NCBI GenBank assembly: GCA_937887565.1
Contig: CALABS010000064.1
Location: 14,828 to 78,827 of the forward strand
DNA length: 64,000 nucleotides
Direction: 5' to 3'
DNA from: an uncultured Rhodospirillaceae bacterium
GTDB taxonomy: Bacteria > Pseudomonadota > Alphaproteobacteria > Rhodospirillales > Magnetospirillaceae
This document shows positions 44,808 to 53,559 of the stretch, piece after piece. Both the position numbers and the translations under genes were made by a program. Positions within the stretch are counted from its first letter, which is position 1, and every line of letters starts with the position of its first letter. The notes under the pieces were generated by a model. The model was not told the DNA's origin. It made no database searches and saw only the letters and a list, made by a program, of their open reading frames with translations.

Positions 44808-44868
44808 CGCGCACGCTGCGGAGCGGCTCCGGCCGCTCCGCCTCCGTCCACGTTGCTGGAGGTTCGTC

Positions 44869-45258
44869 ATGACCGAGCCCTTCGTCACCATGGTTCTGCG
44901 TCTGCCGGCCGCCGCTCTCGGCGGCGGCGCCCCGGTCCTCGTGATCACCGCCGAGGCCGTCGTCATCGTGATCCCGGCCGGCCAGGGAGCCGTTCTCCTC
45001 GACCCGGACGTTCCGCGGGAACACGTCCTGCTCCGCCTGGCCGAAGAGGAGGTCCGGGAGGAGATCCGCACCGTGATCGAGACCGACGGCACACTGACCC
45101 GGCTGGCGCCGGAGATGGTCGGCGATGCCGACATCCACGCCGCCTGCCGGGCCGTGGCTTTGAGCACCGACCTCGGCGAGGAGCGTGGCACCGCGCGGTT
45201 CCGGGCGGCGCTGGCCGCCATCCGCGCGGCGGAACGCCGCCTCGGCTCCTCCGCCTGA
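44869..45258 (+). CDS. Hypothetical element protein
   Basis: A 129-residue protein starting at 44869 after TGGAGG. N-terminal beta-rich segment (VLVITAEAVVIVIPAGQGAVLL) and a helical C-terminus with ATRAALAAIRAAE-type repeats. No family recognised. Position between the ParB-like gene and a DUF6117 gene is a common backbone arrangement. Confidence 0.65.
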   Translation: MTEPFVTMVLRLPAAALGGGAPVLVITAEAVVIVIPAGQGAVLLDPDVPREHVLLRLAEEEVREEIRTVIETDGTLTRLAPEMVGDADIHAACRAVALSTDLGEERGTARFRAALAAIRAAERRLGSSA

Positions 45259-45329
45259 TCCGTGCCCGCCATCCCATCCTTCGTCGAGCCCGGCCACCGC
45301 GCCGGGCTCCTGTCTCTGGGAGAACCGCC

Positions 45330-45560
45330 ATGCCGATCCCCGACTTCGTGAAGGCGAATTTCGAGACGCTGCTGCGCGCCGCGGCGGCCGGCGACCTGGC
45401 GCTGGTGCAGGGCACCGACGCCCGCACCGGCGAGACCCGCTTCATTTTGTGCGCCGTTAGTCAAGGAAGTGGCGAGGTGGTGCTCACCCCCTTCGGGCAC
45501 CTCGCCGACGGCAACCCCTATGAGCTTTACGCCCCGCCGTTCGATCCCGGCGGCGGGTAG
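45330..45560 (+). CDS. DUF6117-family element protein
   Basis: A 76-residue protein starting at 45330 (GGGAGAA upstream). The pattern IPDFVKANFETLLRAAAAGDLAL, FILCAV and LTPFGHLADGNPYELY matches DUF6117, small proteins found on alphaproteobacterial integrative elements. Function unknown. Confidence 0.78.
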   Translation: MPIPDFVKANFETLLRAAAAGDLALVQGTDARTGETRFILCAVSQGSGEVVLTPFGHLADGNPYELYAPPFDPGGG

Positions 45561-45651
45561 AGGGCGAGGAGGGCCTGGGGCGGGGTGAGCCGGAGCGGAT
45601 CGAGAGAGCGTCCGCCGGCTGTTGGTCCCCCGCTCTCCCGGATCCTCCGCC

Positions 45652-46791
45652 ATGACCTTGACCGCCGATCTCCGAACCGATGCCGCCGCCCCCTGTCCCC
45701 CGCCCCCGGTGGACACCGCGGCGGCCCTGCTCGCCGCCGCGGAGCGGCTGCTGCTCGCCCTCGAACGCGGCCGGGCCATCGGCGCCGGCACGCTGCGCGC
45801 CGCGATGACCGCGGCGTTCGGCGGCTCCGACGCCGAGGGCGCCTGGAGCTGGAAGCTGGCCTACGACGTCGGCGAAGCGGCGCAGGTATTGTTCCTGCGC
45901 CGCTTCGGCCCGGCCATGCTGGCCCGTTCCGCCAGCCCGGCGGCATTCCTGGCCATGCTGGAGCGGCTGGCGGCGCTGCTGCCCAGCCAGACCCGCCGCT
46001 CCGAGGAGAGCCAGGCCCGGCAGCAGTTCTCCACCCCGCTGCCGCTGGCCGGCGTGGTGGCCGCCGCCGCCCTCACCCCGGCCGACCGCGTGCTGGAGCC
46101 CTCCGCCGGCACCGGCCTGCTCGCCGTCTTCGCCGAATTGGCCGGCACGAACCTTGTCCTCAACGAACTGGCCGACACCCGCGCCGCCCTGCTGGAGCGC
46201 CTGTTTCCCGGCGTCCCGGTGGCCCGCTTCGATGCCGCCGCCATCCACGACCATCTCGATGCCGCGGTCCGGCCGACGGTCGTGCTGATGAACCCGCCCT
46301 TCTCGGCGCTGGCGGCGGTGGACGGCCGGGTGGCCGACGCCGCTGTCCGCCACCTCGCCTCGGCCCTGGCCCGGCTGGCCGAGGGCGGGCGCCTCGTCGC
46401 CGTCACCGGTGCCGGGCTGGCGCCGGATCATCCGGCGTGGCGCGACACCTTCGTTCGCTTGCAGGAGCGGGGCCGTGTCGTCTTCTCCGCCGCCATCGAC
46501 GGCCGGGTCTACGCCCGCTACGGCACCACGGTGGACACCCGGCTGACGGTCGTCGACCGTGTGCCCGCCGACGACCCGGCGGTCTTCCCGGCCTCGCCGG
46601 GCATGGCCCCGGATGTCGCCACGCTGCTGAACTGGGTCCGGCGCGACGTGCCGCCGCGCGCTTCCGTGTCCGAGATCATCGCCTGGACGTTGCGGTTGTT
46701 CGTGCCGGTGGGCGAGCGTGGGCCGGCGGTGTTCGCCGCCCTGCTGGCCCGCCACCCGCTGCTCCGTGTTGTCGACCGGACGGGGCCGTGA
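45652..46791 (+). CDS. SAM-dependent methyltransferase-like protein, probably the N-terminal domain of a larger element protein
   Basis: A 379-residue protein. Helical lead (SWKLAYDVGEAAQVLFLRRFG), QQFSTPLPLA, the SAM-binding loop VLEPSAGTGLL, and the NPPF catalytic motif (LMNPPFSAL) of an amino-methyltransferase. Related element proteins usually continue into a strawberry-notch-like helicase of about a thousand residues. Here the protein ends after VVDRTGP, and the toprim gene starts 12 bp later. It is either a standalone DNA-methyltransferase homologue or a truncated form. Confidence 0.75.
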   Translation: MTLTADLRTDAAAPCPPPPVDTAAALLAAAERLLLALERGRAIGAGTLRAAMTAAFGGSDAEGAWSWKLAYDVGEAAQVLFLRRFGPAMLARSASPAAFLAMLERLAALLPSQTRRSEESQARQQFSTPLPLAGVVAAAALTPADRVLEPSAGTGLLAVFAELAGTNLVLNELADTRAALLERLFPGVPVARFDAAAIHDHLDAAVRPTVVLMNPPFSALAAVDGRVADAAVRHLASALARLAEGGRLVAVTGAGLAPDHPAWRDTFVRLQERGRVVFSAAIDGRVYARYGTTVDTRLTVVDRVPADDPAVFPASPGMAPDVATLLNWVRRDVPPRASVSEIIAWTLRLFVPVGERGPAVFAALLARHPLLRVVDRTGP

Positions 46792-46803
46792 GGGGGCGGC
46801 GCC

Positions 46804-47829
46804 ATGTCCGCCGCGTCGGAGATGGCGCAGCGCCTCGCGCGGGAGGCCGAGGCGGTGTGCCGCCATTACCTGCCGCATGGGCGGCGGGAAGGACGTTACT
46901 GGCGGGTCGGTGACGTCCACGGCACGCCGGGGGAGAGCCTCTACATCCGGCTGCATGGGGGTGCTATCGGCAGATGGGCCGACGCTGCCACCGGCGAGCA
47001 CGGCGACCTGCTCGACCTCATCGGGCTCAACCGCGGTCTCGGCCGGCTGGCCGCGGTGCTCGACGAGGCGCGCGTCTTCCTCGGTTCGCCGCGGGCGCCG
47101 TCGGAGCCGCGGTGGGAGCCTCCAACCCCCAACGGATCGCCGGAAGCCGCCCACCGCCTGTTCGCCCGCTCCCGGCCGCTCGCCGGCACGCTGGCCGAAA
47201 CGTATCTGCGCAACCGCGGATTTGCGGATGTCCGGAAAGACGGCTCCCTGCGCTTTCAACCACGCTGCTGGTACCGTGACGCCGATGGCCGGCTCGCTGA
47301 AGGGCCGGCGCTGATCGCCGCGGCCACCGGCCTGGACGGTCGCCTCACCGGCGTACAGCGCACCTGGCTCGACCCGTCCGGCGGCGGCAAGGCGCCGATG
47401 CCCTCGCCGCGCCGGGCCCTGGGCCACCTGCTCGGCAACGGCGTCCGCTTCGGCGTGGCCCGCGACGTCCTGGCGGCGGGGGAGGGCGTCGAGACCGTGC
47501 TGGCGCTGCGCACCGTCCTGCCAGCCCTGCCCATGGTCGCCGCGCTGTCGGCCGGCCACCTCGCCGCCCTGTGCCTGCCGCCGACGCTGCGCCGCCTCTA
47601 CATCGCCCGCGACAACGACGCCGCCGGACGCCGGGCGGCGGAACGCCTGGGGAGCCGCGCCGAGGCCCTCGGCATCGAGGCGCTGGTCCTGGCACCGGTG
47701 CTGGGCGACCTCAACGACGACCTGCTGGCGCACGGCGTGGCAGCGCTGCGGGCGCACCTGCGGGCCCAGCTCGCCCCGGAGGATGTGGCGCGCTTCTGGA
47801 TGAGTGGCGGCTGGCCGTGGGGAGCCTGA
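46804..47829 (+). CDS. Toprim-domain (DUF7146) primase-like protein
   Basis: A 341-residue protein. N-terminal DUF7146-type region (VCRHYLPHGRREGRYWRVGD, GRWADAATGEHGDLLDLIG), a central PRALGHLLGN segment, and a C-terminal toprim domain with the Glu in AAGEGVETVLAL and the DxD-like ARDNDAAGR. Toprim proteins of this class are thought to act as primases or in DNA processing during element replication or transfer. Start 46804 follows GGGGCGGC. Confidence 0.85.
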   Translation: MSAASEMAQRLAREAEAVCRHYLPHGRREGRYWRVGDVHGTPGESLYIRLHGGAIGRWADAATGEHGDLLDLIGLNRGLGRLAAVLDEARVFLGSPRAPSEPRWEPPTPNGSPEAAHRLFARSRPLAGTLAETYLRNRGFADVRKDGSLRFQPRCWYRDADGRLAEGPALIAAATGLDGRLTGVQRTWLDPSGGGKAPMPSPRRALGHLLGNGVRFGVARDVLAAGEGVETVLALRTVLPALPMVAALSAGHLAALCLPPTLRRLYIARDNDAAGRRAAERLGSRAEALGIEALVLAPVLGDLNDDLLAHGVAALRAHLRAQLAPEDVARFWMSGGWPWGA

Positions 47830-48129
47830 GCCTCGGCGGACGGGCGCCGGTCGGAGCGGGCGGACGCCGGTCCGGCCGGCGGGAGGCCGCGGCCCCGGCC
47901 TTCCAGCGGGCGATCGGGCGGCAGCCGGGCCGGCTCCGCAACGGCGGGGCGCAACTTTCTTCCCCGGCCGGCCAAGCCGGCCTTCCTCGCGGGACAAGAA
48001 AGCCGCCCCCCGCCGTCCTCCGCTGACGCTGCGGCCCAAGAGGGTGCGGACCCGCCCCGCCCGCCGCTGGGGGATCGCCACGAAGGCCGCGGTGGGCGCG
48101 GCCGATCCTCCAGCCGAAGGGCAGCCGCC
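47830..48129. other. GC-rich 300-bp gap
   Basis: No convincing gene. Frames here are very rich in Arg, Pro, Gly and Ala, with no ribosome site or domain. It separates the toprim gene from the DUF2493 gene. Confidence 0.5.
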
Positions 48130-49062
48130 ATGATCACCGACACCGACGCCGCCGGGCTCCACCACGCCTCCTCCCCCACCGACCACGCCCTGACCGAACT
48201 CCAGCTCTACGGCCACCGGCCCTTCGAGGACGATCCCGATCCCCGGCCGCTGCCCGACGAGACCGCCATCCGCGCCGCACTGGCCGACGTCTTCGACGCC
48301 CTGGTCTCCACCCTGCAGGACACCCGCCTGGAACCCGACCTCGCCGACCTGCTGTGGTCCACCGTCAACCTGTTCCACCGCGCCGCCGACCGCGTGCAGC
48401 GCGAACTCGACGATAACGAGGACGCCCAGAAGCGCAGCCAGCGCGAACAGGACGGCTCGGAGATCCGCTCGGTCGAGCTGGAGCGCCTGCTGGCCGAGGG
48501 GCTGACGCTGATCGAGCGCCGCACCGCCATGGAGGCCTTCCGCGACCACGCCGCCGAGCTGTTCGAGGTCCACACCGGCTCCGGCTGGCGGCCGCGCGCC
48601 GGCTCGCGGGTCAGCCACCGCACCCTGACGGCCGCGCTGATCGACAGCCGCGACTTCCTCGTCGCCAAGCGGCGGGCCGAGACCGAGCCGCTGCTGCCGG
48701 CAGGCCCCCGCATCGCCTTCACCGGCGGGGTGGAATGCAACGACCACCAGCGCATCTGGGCGGTGCTCGACAAGGTGCGCGCCAAGCACCCGGACATGGT
48801 GCTGCTGCACGGCGGCAGCCCGAAGGGGGCCGAGCGCATCGCCGCCTGCTGGGCCGAACACCGCAAGGTGACGCAGGTGCTGTTCCGCCCCGACTGGGCG
48901 CGCCACGCCAAGGCCGCCCCGTTCAAGCGCAACGACCGTCTGCTGGAGGCGCTGCCGATCGGCATCGTCGCCTTCCCCGGCTCGGGCATCGCGGCCAACC
49001 TCGCCGACAAGGCCCGGCGCCTGGGCATCCCGGTCTGGCGCTTCGGCGACGGCGGGCGGTGA
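48130..49062 (+). CDS. DUF2493 (YspA/SLOG-like) protein
   Basis: A 310-residue protein. Helical N-terminus (about 60-150), then a Rossmann-like DUF2493 domain with IAFTGGVECNDHQRIW, MVLLHGGSPKGAERIAACWAEH and the GIVAFPGSGIAANLADKARRLGIPVW end. The GG/GSPKGAER loop is the presumed nucleotide-binding site of the SLOG superfamily. Regular element backbone member; role unknown, possibly nucleotide sensing. Confidence 0.86.
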   Translation: MITDTDAAGLHHASSPTDHALTELQLYGHRPFEDDPDPRPLPDETAIRAALADVFDALVSTLQDTRLEPDLADLLWSTVNLFHRAADRVQRELDDNEDAQKRSQREQDGSEIRSVELERLLAEGLTLIERRTAMEAFRDHAAELFEVHTGSGWRPRAGSRVSHRTLTAALIDSRDFLVAKRRAETEPLLPAGPRIAFTGGVECNDHQRIWAVLDKVRAKHPDMVLLHGGSPKGAERIAACWAEHRKVTQVLFRPDWARHAKAAPFKRNDRLLEALPIGIVAFPGSGIAANLADKARRLGIPVWRFGDGGR

Positions 49063-49141
49063 ACGTCCTCCGTATCGGCGGCGGTCCGTACCGGCGGACC
49101 GCCGCCGTTCCGTCTGTCCGCCGCCGTTCCGTACCGGAACG

Positions 49142-49396
49142 TCAGCCGAAGCTGGCGCGCTCCGCGTCCTTGCGCAGGCGGACGCCGGGGCCTTCGCCAT
49201 TGCCGGGGATGAAGATCACCCCCGCCGTCTCCAGCGCCTCCCGGATCACCCGCAGGTTGGCCGGTATCGGGGAGCGCTCCCCCTTCTCGAAATGGGTGAT
49301 GGTGCGCAGGCTCACGCCGCTGGCCGTGGCGAGCTGCTGCTGGGTCATGTCCACCAGACCGCGGGCGGCCCGGCATTGGGCGGGTGTCAGGCTCAT
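49142..49396 (-). CDS. XRE-family regulator (small, locus 1)
   Basis: An 84-residue HTH protein starting at 49396. Helix-turn-helix at about 15-40 (MTQQQLATASGVSLRTITHFEKGE), followed by a short strand-rich tail (GVIFIPGNGEGPGVRL). The same tail is found in the regulators at 52239 and, more degenerate, at 56969. Divergent from the 198-residue gene at 49582 across a 185-bp gap with two palindromes, so it probably controls itself and that gene. Confidence 0.88.
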   Translation of the reverse strand: MSLTPAQCRAARGLVDMTQQQLATASGVSLRTITHFEKGERSPIPANLRVIREALETAGVIFIPGNGEGPGVRLRKDAERASFG

Positions 49397-49449
49397 GCGC
49401 CGAAGGGTAGGCCTGTGCGGAAAAACCGCAAGAGAGCGGAAAATGCGTT

Positions 49450-49484
49450 TGCGCGTGACGCGCATGGGTGCGATTATTACGCAC
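49450..49484. promoter_or_regulatory. Two palindromes between the divergent XRE and hypothetical genes
   Basis: TGCGCGT-G-ACGCGCA (49450-49464) is a perfect 7+1+7 inverted repeat. GTGCG-N7-CGCAC (49468-49484) is a perfect 5+7+5 repeat 3 bp further on. Both lie between starts at 49396 and 49582, where an XRE repressor would bind. Binding is inferred. Confidence 0.6.
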
Positions 49485-49581
49485 AATGAGATGAAGAACA
49501 GCGTCGCCGCCCGGGTTGCCGCGCGCTGTTTTCCGGTGACGGCAAGCAGACCGGACGGCGAATCGGCACGAGGGAAAAGCG

Positions 49582-50178
49582 ATGGCCACTCCAAGCACGC
49601 CGTCCTGCCGGACGGCCCTGTCCGCCGCCTCCCGGTTTCTGCGCGCCGCCGTGCAGAATGGCAACCGTGAGCCGCTGGTCGCCTTCTGGCAGGAGTGGCG
49701 GACGGCTTTCCGGGCGTCGCTGCGTGCGGCCCGCACGGCGCAACGGCTTGAACGGCGCCTGATCGAGCGGATCGGAATGCCCGGCGTGGATTTTTCGGCC
49801 GATGGGTCTGACGGGGCGATGGTGCGCGCCACTCATCCCGACGACATCGACCGCATCCTGGGGCCGGAGCCGGCGGGGCGGGAACGGAGCGGCCGGCTGA
49901 AGCGGGAACTGGCTGCGGCCCAGGCCCGTTGGGACACCGAAGCCGCAGCCTCGGGGCTGGTGGCCGCCATTGCGGATGAGACCGCCGCCGACCACCGGGT
50001 CGATACCCTGGTGCGGGCCATACCCCGGATGCCCGCCCGTTCCCTGGCCGAGGCGATCGCCAAGCTTGCGGTCCTGGTCGAATGGAGTGGGACGGAACCG
50101 GAGGACGGTGGGATTCCCCGCCATGGCCTGCACGGCCTGCTGGCGGACCTCGTCGCCCTGGCGCCACCGCCACGGTGA
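49582..50178 (+). CDS. Hypothetical protein paired with XRE locus 1
   Basis: A 198-residue, mostly helical soluble protein (LVAFWQEWRTAFRASLRAARTAQRLERRL, RLKRELAAAQARWDTEAAASGLVAAIADETAADHRVDTLVRAIP). It is paralogous over its length to the 208-residue protein at 52666 (shared LVALWREW, RTAQKLERHL, TRLKRELK, WEREADACGL, DEAAAARRMDDLL). No family recognised. Both sit divergent from a small XRE regulator. Confidence 0.75.
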   Translation: MATPSTPSCRTALSAASRFLRAAVQNGNREPLVAFWQEWRTAFRASLRAARTAQRLERRLIERIGMPGVDFSADGSDGAMVRATHPDDIDRILGPEPAGRERSGRLKRELAAAQARWDTEAAASGLVAAIADETAADHRVDTLVRAIPRMPARSLAEAIAKLAVLVEWSGTEPEDGGIPRHGLHGLLADLVALAPPPR

Positions 50179-50575
50179 CCGGAACGGCCTGGGGCAGGGG
50201 AGGCCTGTTGTCCGGGACAGGCGTGCCGGGCGCATTCCCGTCCCGGCTTCCGTTGCCGGGGCTGGTTCCTGCCGCCGTCCCGGGCAAAGGCGTGGGCGGG
50301 AACGGCCGGCGTCTTCCAAACCCGGTGGACCACCCCCGCGTGTCTCGTGATGGCGTAGAGCCCGCGGGGCGCCGTGCCAACCCGGCGGGCCGGAAAAATA
50401 TCCCCTGCCGCGCGCGGCATTCCTCGCGGGGCATATTTTCCCGCCCGCCGGGTCCTCCACCTCCGTTCCGGTCCGTCGCGGTGCTCTGGGTGTTCCGGCA
50501 CCCCTGTGCGGTCTCGTGCGCCCGAGCTATCACGCGGGGGCGGTCCCCGCGGACGGGAAACCCAGGAGACCCACC

Positions 50576-50914
50576 ATGGCCATCACCCTCGGCACCTTCA
50601 CCCGGCTCGACGACGGCAGCTTCACCGGCACCCTCAAGACTTTGAACGTCACCACCGGCCTCACCATCGTGCCCGTGGCGAAAGCCTCCGACAAGGCCCC
50701 CGACCACAGGGTCTATGCCGGCAACGGCCAGCGCTGCGACGTGGGCGCCGGCTGGAGCCGCACCGCCAGGACCAGCGGCGGGACCTACCTGAACCTCACG
50801 ATCGCCGCCCCGGAATTCGGCCCGTCCTGGCTGCACCTGCGCCTCGTCAGGCTGGAGCACCCGGGCCACGACGGCATCACCCACATCGCCCTGTGGGAGC
50901 CGCGGGCCCGCTGA
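50576..50914 (+). CDS. DUF736 element protein
   Basis: A 112-residue protein starting at 50576 after CAGGAGAC. The family pattern IGTFTxxxDGSFTGTLKTL, DHRVYAG, GAGWSRTA and YLNLTIAAPEFG is complete. DUF736 proteins are common on rhizobial and other alphaproteobacterial plasmids and integrative elements. Function unknown. Confidence 0.9.
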   Translation: MAITLGTFTRLDDGSFTGTLKTLNVTTGLTIVPVAKASDKAPDHRVYAGNGQRCDVGAGWSRTARTSGGTYLNLTIAAPEFGPSWLHLRLVRLEHPGHDGITHIALWEPRAR

Positions 50915-51218
50915 CCCATGTCCACGGCGGCCACGTCCAGGCTCCGCCACGGCCCCGTGGCGGAGCCTTCAGGGTGGCGCTCGACCTTTTCCCGGCCTCA
51001 TCCCCAAGGGGAGGTGAAAACCAACAAGCCCGTCGATTCCGCCGTCCCAGCGTGCCATGCCGGGGCGGGCCGCCTCAAGGATGGGCGGTTCCCCCGGCAT
51101 GCGGAGCATGCCGGCTCCCCCACCCACCGGCGGGGCCGGCCGCCCTTGGCGGTCCTTGACCCGGCCCGCCCCGGCATCGCGGAGGACGGCTCCCGTCTTC
51201 ACACGACGGGAGGAACCC

Positions 51219-51389
51219 ATGCTCACCACCCACGACCGCATCCGCGAGCTGCGGGCCGAACTGGCCGAATGCCGGCTGACCCGCCGGGAACGCGCCCAGG
51301 CCACGGCGGAACTGACCGGCCTCCTCGCCCGGCTGGCGGCGGAATGGAACCCGGGCGTCCCGAGCCCCCATCCGCCTCCCCCCGGCTGA
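51219..51389 (+). CDS. Small helical protein (56 residues)
   Basis: Starts at 51219 after GGGAGGAA. One long charged helix (HDRIRELRAELAECRLTRRERAQATAELTGLLARLAAEW) and a Pro-rich tail. No family. The strong ribosome site and amphipathic sequence make it likely real. Confidence 0.6.
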   Translation: MLTTHDRIRELRAELAECRLTRRERAQATAELTGLLARLAAEWNPGVPSPHPPPPG

Positions 51390-51409
51390 AGGGGGGCAGG
51401 GGCGGCGGC

Positions 51410-51640
51410 TCAGGCGGCATCGGGAGCCGGGCCGCCGGTGTCCAGCAGCGCCGCCGCCGTCACCCCCAGGGCGGTGGCCAGTTCCTGGATCACCGTGGCG
51501 GTCGGGTTTCGCGCGCCCCGCTCGATCCCGCTGATGTAGGTCCGGTGCAGCCCCGACTGGAAGGCGAGCTCTTCCTGCGACCAGCCGTGGGTGCGGCGGA
51601 TCCGCTGAACGTTGAGACCGATCTGGCGGCGAATATCCAT
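51410..51640 (-). CDS. XRE-family regulator (76 residues)
   Basis: HTH_3 protein: LNVQRIRRTHGWSQEELAFQSGLHRTYISGIERGARNP, with a short dimerising C-terminus (VIQELATALGVTAAALL). Resembles phage or plasmid Cro/C-protein-like repressors. Divergent from the second XRE gene at 51794, 153 bp apart. Confidence 0.9.
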   Translation of the reverse strand: MDIRRQIGLNVQRIRRTHGWSQEELAFQSGLHRTYISGIERGARNPTATVIQELATALGVTAAALLDTGGPAPDAA

Positions 51641-51793
51641 GAGGGGATGAGAGCGGTCTTGCAGCCGATCAGTCTACAGACTATGAGTAACATTCGGGTG
51701 GAGCCGGTTGCGCCGGAGGCCCCGCCCACCCGCACCGCGCGGCGGTGGACACGGGTTATGCTCTCCGGTGCACAAAATTCCAGGCAGGAGGCG

Positions 51794-52264
51794 ATGCCGG
51801 TGACCGAACCTTCCCTCACCCGGGCGGCCCATCGGGGCCGCGGCACGGTGCCCGCCGGCATGGACGGCATCGACAGGCACATCGGCCTGCGGATCAAGCT
51901 GCGCCGCACCCTGGCCGGCCTGTCCCAGACCGCCCTGGGGGAGCGGATGGGGGTCTCCTTCCAGCAGGTTCAGAAATATGAGAACGGGATCAACAGCTTG
52001 ACCGCGATGCGGCTGTGGCAGATCGCCGATGCCCTGGACGTGCCGATCAGCTATTTCTTCGACGGCCTGCCCGTGGACAAGAACGCAGTGGACCGGATCG
52101 CCCCACCGCCAGAGTTCATGCCACGGGAAACCGTGGAACTGATGCGGTGCTTCCACCGTCTCCCCGATTCCCCCGTCCGCCGCCTCTTCCTCGACCTGAT
52201 GAAGGCCACGGTGGCGGTGCTGGAAGAAGCAGAGAGTTTCAGGGGAGCGTCTGGTCTGTCTTGA
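51794..52264 (+). CDS. XRE-family regulator (156 residues)
   Basis: HTH protein starting at 51794 after AGGAGGCG. Residues 30-90 hold the domain (IGLRIKLRRTLAGLSQTALGERMGVSFQQVQKYENGINSL, then ADALDVPISYFFDGL). The C-terminal helical part (ETVELMRCFHRLPDSPVRRLFLDLMKA) is common to alphaproteobacterial regulators of this type. Probably represses across the divergent region it shares with 51410-51640. Confidence 0.9.
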   Translation: MPVTEPSLTRAAHRGRGTVPAGMDGIDRHIGLRIKLRRTLAGLSQTALGERMGVSFQQVQKYENGINSLTAMRLWQIADALDVPISYFFDGLPVDKNAVDRIAPPPEFMPRETVELMRCFHRLPDSPVRRLFLDLMKATVAVLEEAESFRGASGLS

Positions 52265-52562
52265 AGCGTACCCCGGCCCCTTTTCCGCCGTTTGCCGGGA
52301 TGAGTTCGACGCCGGCCAGGTCGAAGGCCCGGATCAGCGCGTCGATGGTGACCTGATGGGCGCTGACCGCGCCGCGTGTCGCTTCCAGCCGCTTGATGGT
52401 CGGCTCGGATACCTTGGAGGCGGACGCCAGATCCTTGCGTTCCCACCGGAGGAGGGACCGGGCGGCACGGATCTGTTCACCAGTGAGGAGGGCATGATCT
52501 TCCAAAATTATACCATATAGGTCTATTTGACCCCTGATGGGTTGACAATAACCGGCGAGCAT
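52239..52562 (-). CDS. XRE-family regulator (locus 2), start uncertain
   Basis: About 107 residues if started at the ATG at 52562; the domain itself begins near LTGEQIRAARSLLRWERKDLASASKVSEPTIKRLEATRG. The tail GVELIPANGGKGAGVRF matches the regulator at 49142. A shorter start at a TTG near 52505 is possible. Divergent from the 208-residue gene at 52666, repeating the layout of locus 1. It overlaps the preceding XRE gene end by 26 bp. Confidence 0.8.
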   Translation of the reverse strand: MLAGYCQPIRGQIDLYGIILEDHALLTGEQIRAARSLLRWERKDLASASKVSEPTIKRLEATRGAVSAHQVTIDALIRAFDLAGVELIPANGGKGAGVRFKTDQTLP

Positions 52563-52570
52563 CTTACTGT
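52542..52570 (+). promoter_or_regulatory. Candidate sigma-70-type promoter for the 52666 gene
   Basis: TTGACA (52542-52547), a 17-bp spacer and TACTGT (52565-52570), 96 bp upstream of the start at 52666. GGTC-N5-GACC at 52520-52532 could be an operator. Confidence 0.5.
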
Positions 52571-52665
52571 TCAGGGATACGGAACCCCGGCCCTGTCGGC
52601 AAGAGGCAGGCTGTGCCGTGCTGCATCCACGGCGCGGACAACGTTCCTTTCTGTAAGGAGGCGCG

Positions 52666-53292
52666 ATGCCTTCCCCTACGCCACACCCGCGCCCGGTTTC
52701 CGCCCGAGCCGCCCGCACGGCGGCGATCCGGCTGCTGAACGCCCTTGCGGATCAGGAAAGTGCGGACCCTCTGGTGGCGTTATGGCGGGAATGGAGCCAG
52801 ACCGCGGCTGCGGTGAAACGGTCCTGCCGCACGGCGCAGAAATTGGAGCGGCATCTCTTCGCCACCATCGGCCCGCCACGGATTGTCGTGCCTTTGGATC
52901 CACCGTCACCACAGCCGGTCTACGCCGTTGACGGCCACACCATTGACCGGCTGCTGGGGACGGCCGCCGAAACTCATCCCAAGCGCACCCGGCTGAAACG
53001 CGAGTTGAAGACCGTGGTGGCCCGGTGGGAGCGGGAGGCTGATGCCTGTGGCCTCACCGCGGCCAGAGCGGATGAAGCCGCCGCCGCCCGCCGGATGGAC
53101 GACCTGCTGAAGACCGCGGCGGCCACCCCGGCGCAGTCTCTGCCCGGGGTGGTGGCGAAGCTGGTGATTGTGACGGACTGGGGGCGCTGGGAACCGGAGA
53201 CGGCGTCTCAGCCTTGGCCGTTTCTGCACGGCGCTTTGATGGATGTTGTAATGTTAAAAATTAAAAATGGCATCAATCCGCAAATTCCCTAA
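52666..53292 (+). CDS. Hypothetical protein paired with XRE locus 2
   Basis: A 208-residue helical protein starting at 52666 after AAGGAGG. Paralogue of the 49582 protein: LVALWREW, CRTAQKLERHL, RLKRELKTVVARWEREADACGLTAARADEAAAARRMDDLL. Its last ~10 codons pass into AT-rich sequence and may extend past the ancestral stop. No family recognised. The divergent XRE-plus-helical-protein layout occurs twice within 3.5 kb. Confidence 0.75.
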   Translation: MPSPTPHPRPVSARAARTAAIRLLNALADQESADPLVALWREWSQTAAAVKRSCRTAQKLERHLFATIGPPRIVVPLDPPSPQPVYAVDGHTIDRLLGTAAETHPKRTRLKRELKTVVARWEREADACGLTAARADEAAAARRMDDLLKTAAATPAQSLPGVVAKLVIVTDWGRWEPETASQPWPFLHGALMDVVMLKIKNGINPQIP

Positions 53293-53559
53293 ATAAAAAC
53301 TATATTACCCTATTGATTCCTATGATTAAAATTGTCATATATGCAAAATATTGCATATGTTATTTTGAGATTATAATATTTTTCGTTTGTTTTTTTGTTC
53401 ATCTCTATTCGTTTGCGACTGCTTTGTGCCAGGAGCGGACATAGCGTTTCAGCAAACCAGAGGCAGAGCGGCTTCAGCCGATTGTTGCATGTCGGCACGT
53501 TGGCGGTGAAGACACTGTGAGTTCGTTACCAATAAGAAAGAATAGAGGCATAATTTTTA
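53293..53559. other. AT-rich gap before the SIR2-NTPase gene
   Basis: Markedly AT-rich (homopolymer T and A/T runs at 53280-53420), unlike the GC-rich backbone. Contains one arm of an inverted repeat (53417-53450). No gene seen. Confidence 0.6.
53417..53450 (+). repeat. Left copy of an inverted hairpin-type repeat bracketing the defence gene
   Basis: GACTGCTTTGTGCCAGGAGC...GTTTC matches the reverse complement of 56264-56298 (about 28 of 33 positions). Each copy can itself fold into a short CCGCT-type hairpin. The two copies lie ~130 and ~230 bp outside the gene. Confidence 0.7.

Noticed and set aside
42261..49200. Two minus-strand open frames of about 1176 and 1238 codons across the element backbone
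   Set aside because: They run antisense to several recognised genes (ParB-like, methyltransferase, toprim, DUF2493) and have Arg/Gly/Pro-rich low-complexity translations.
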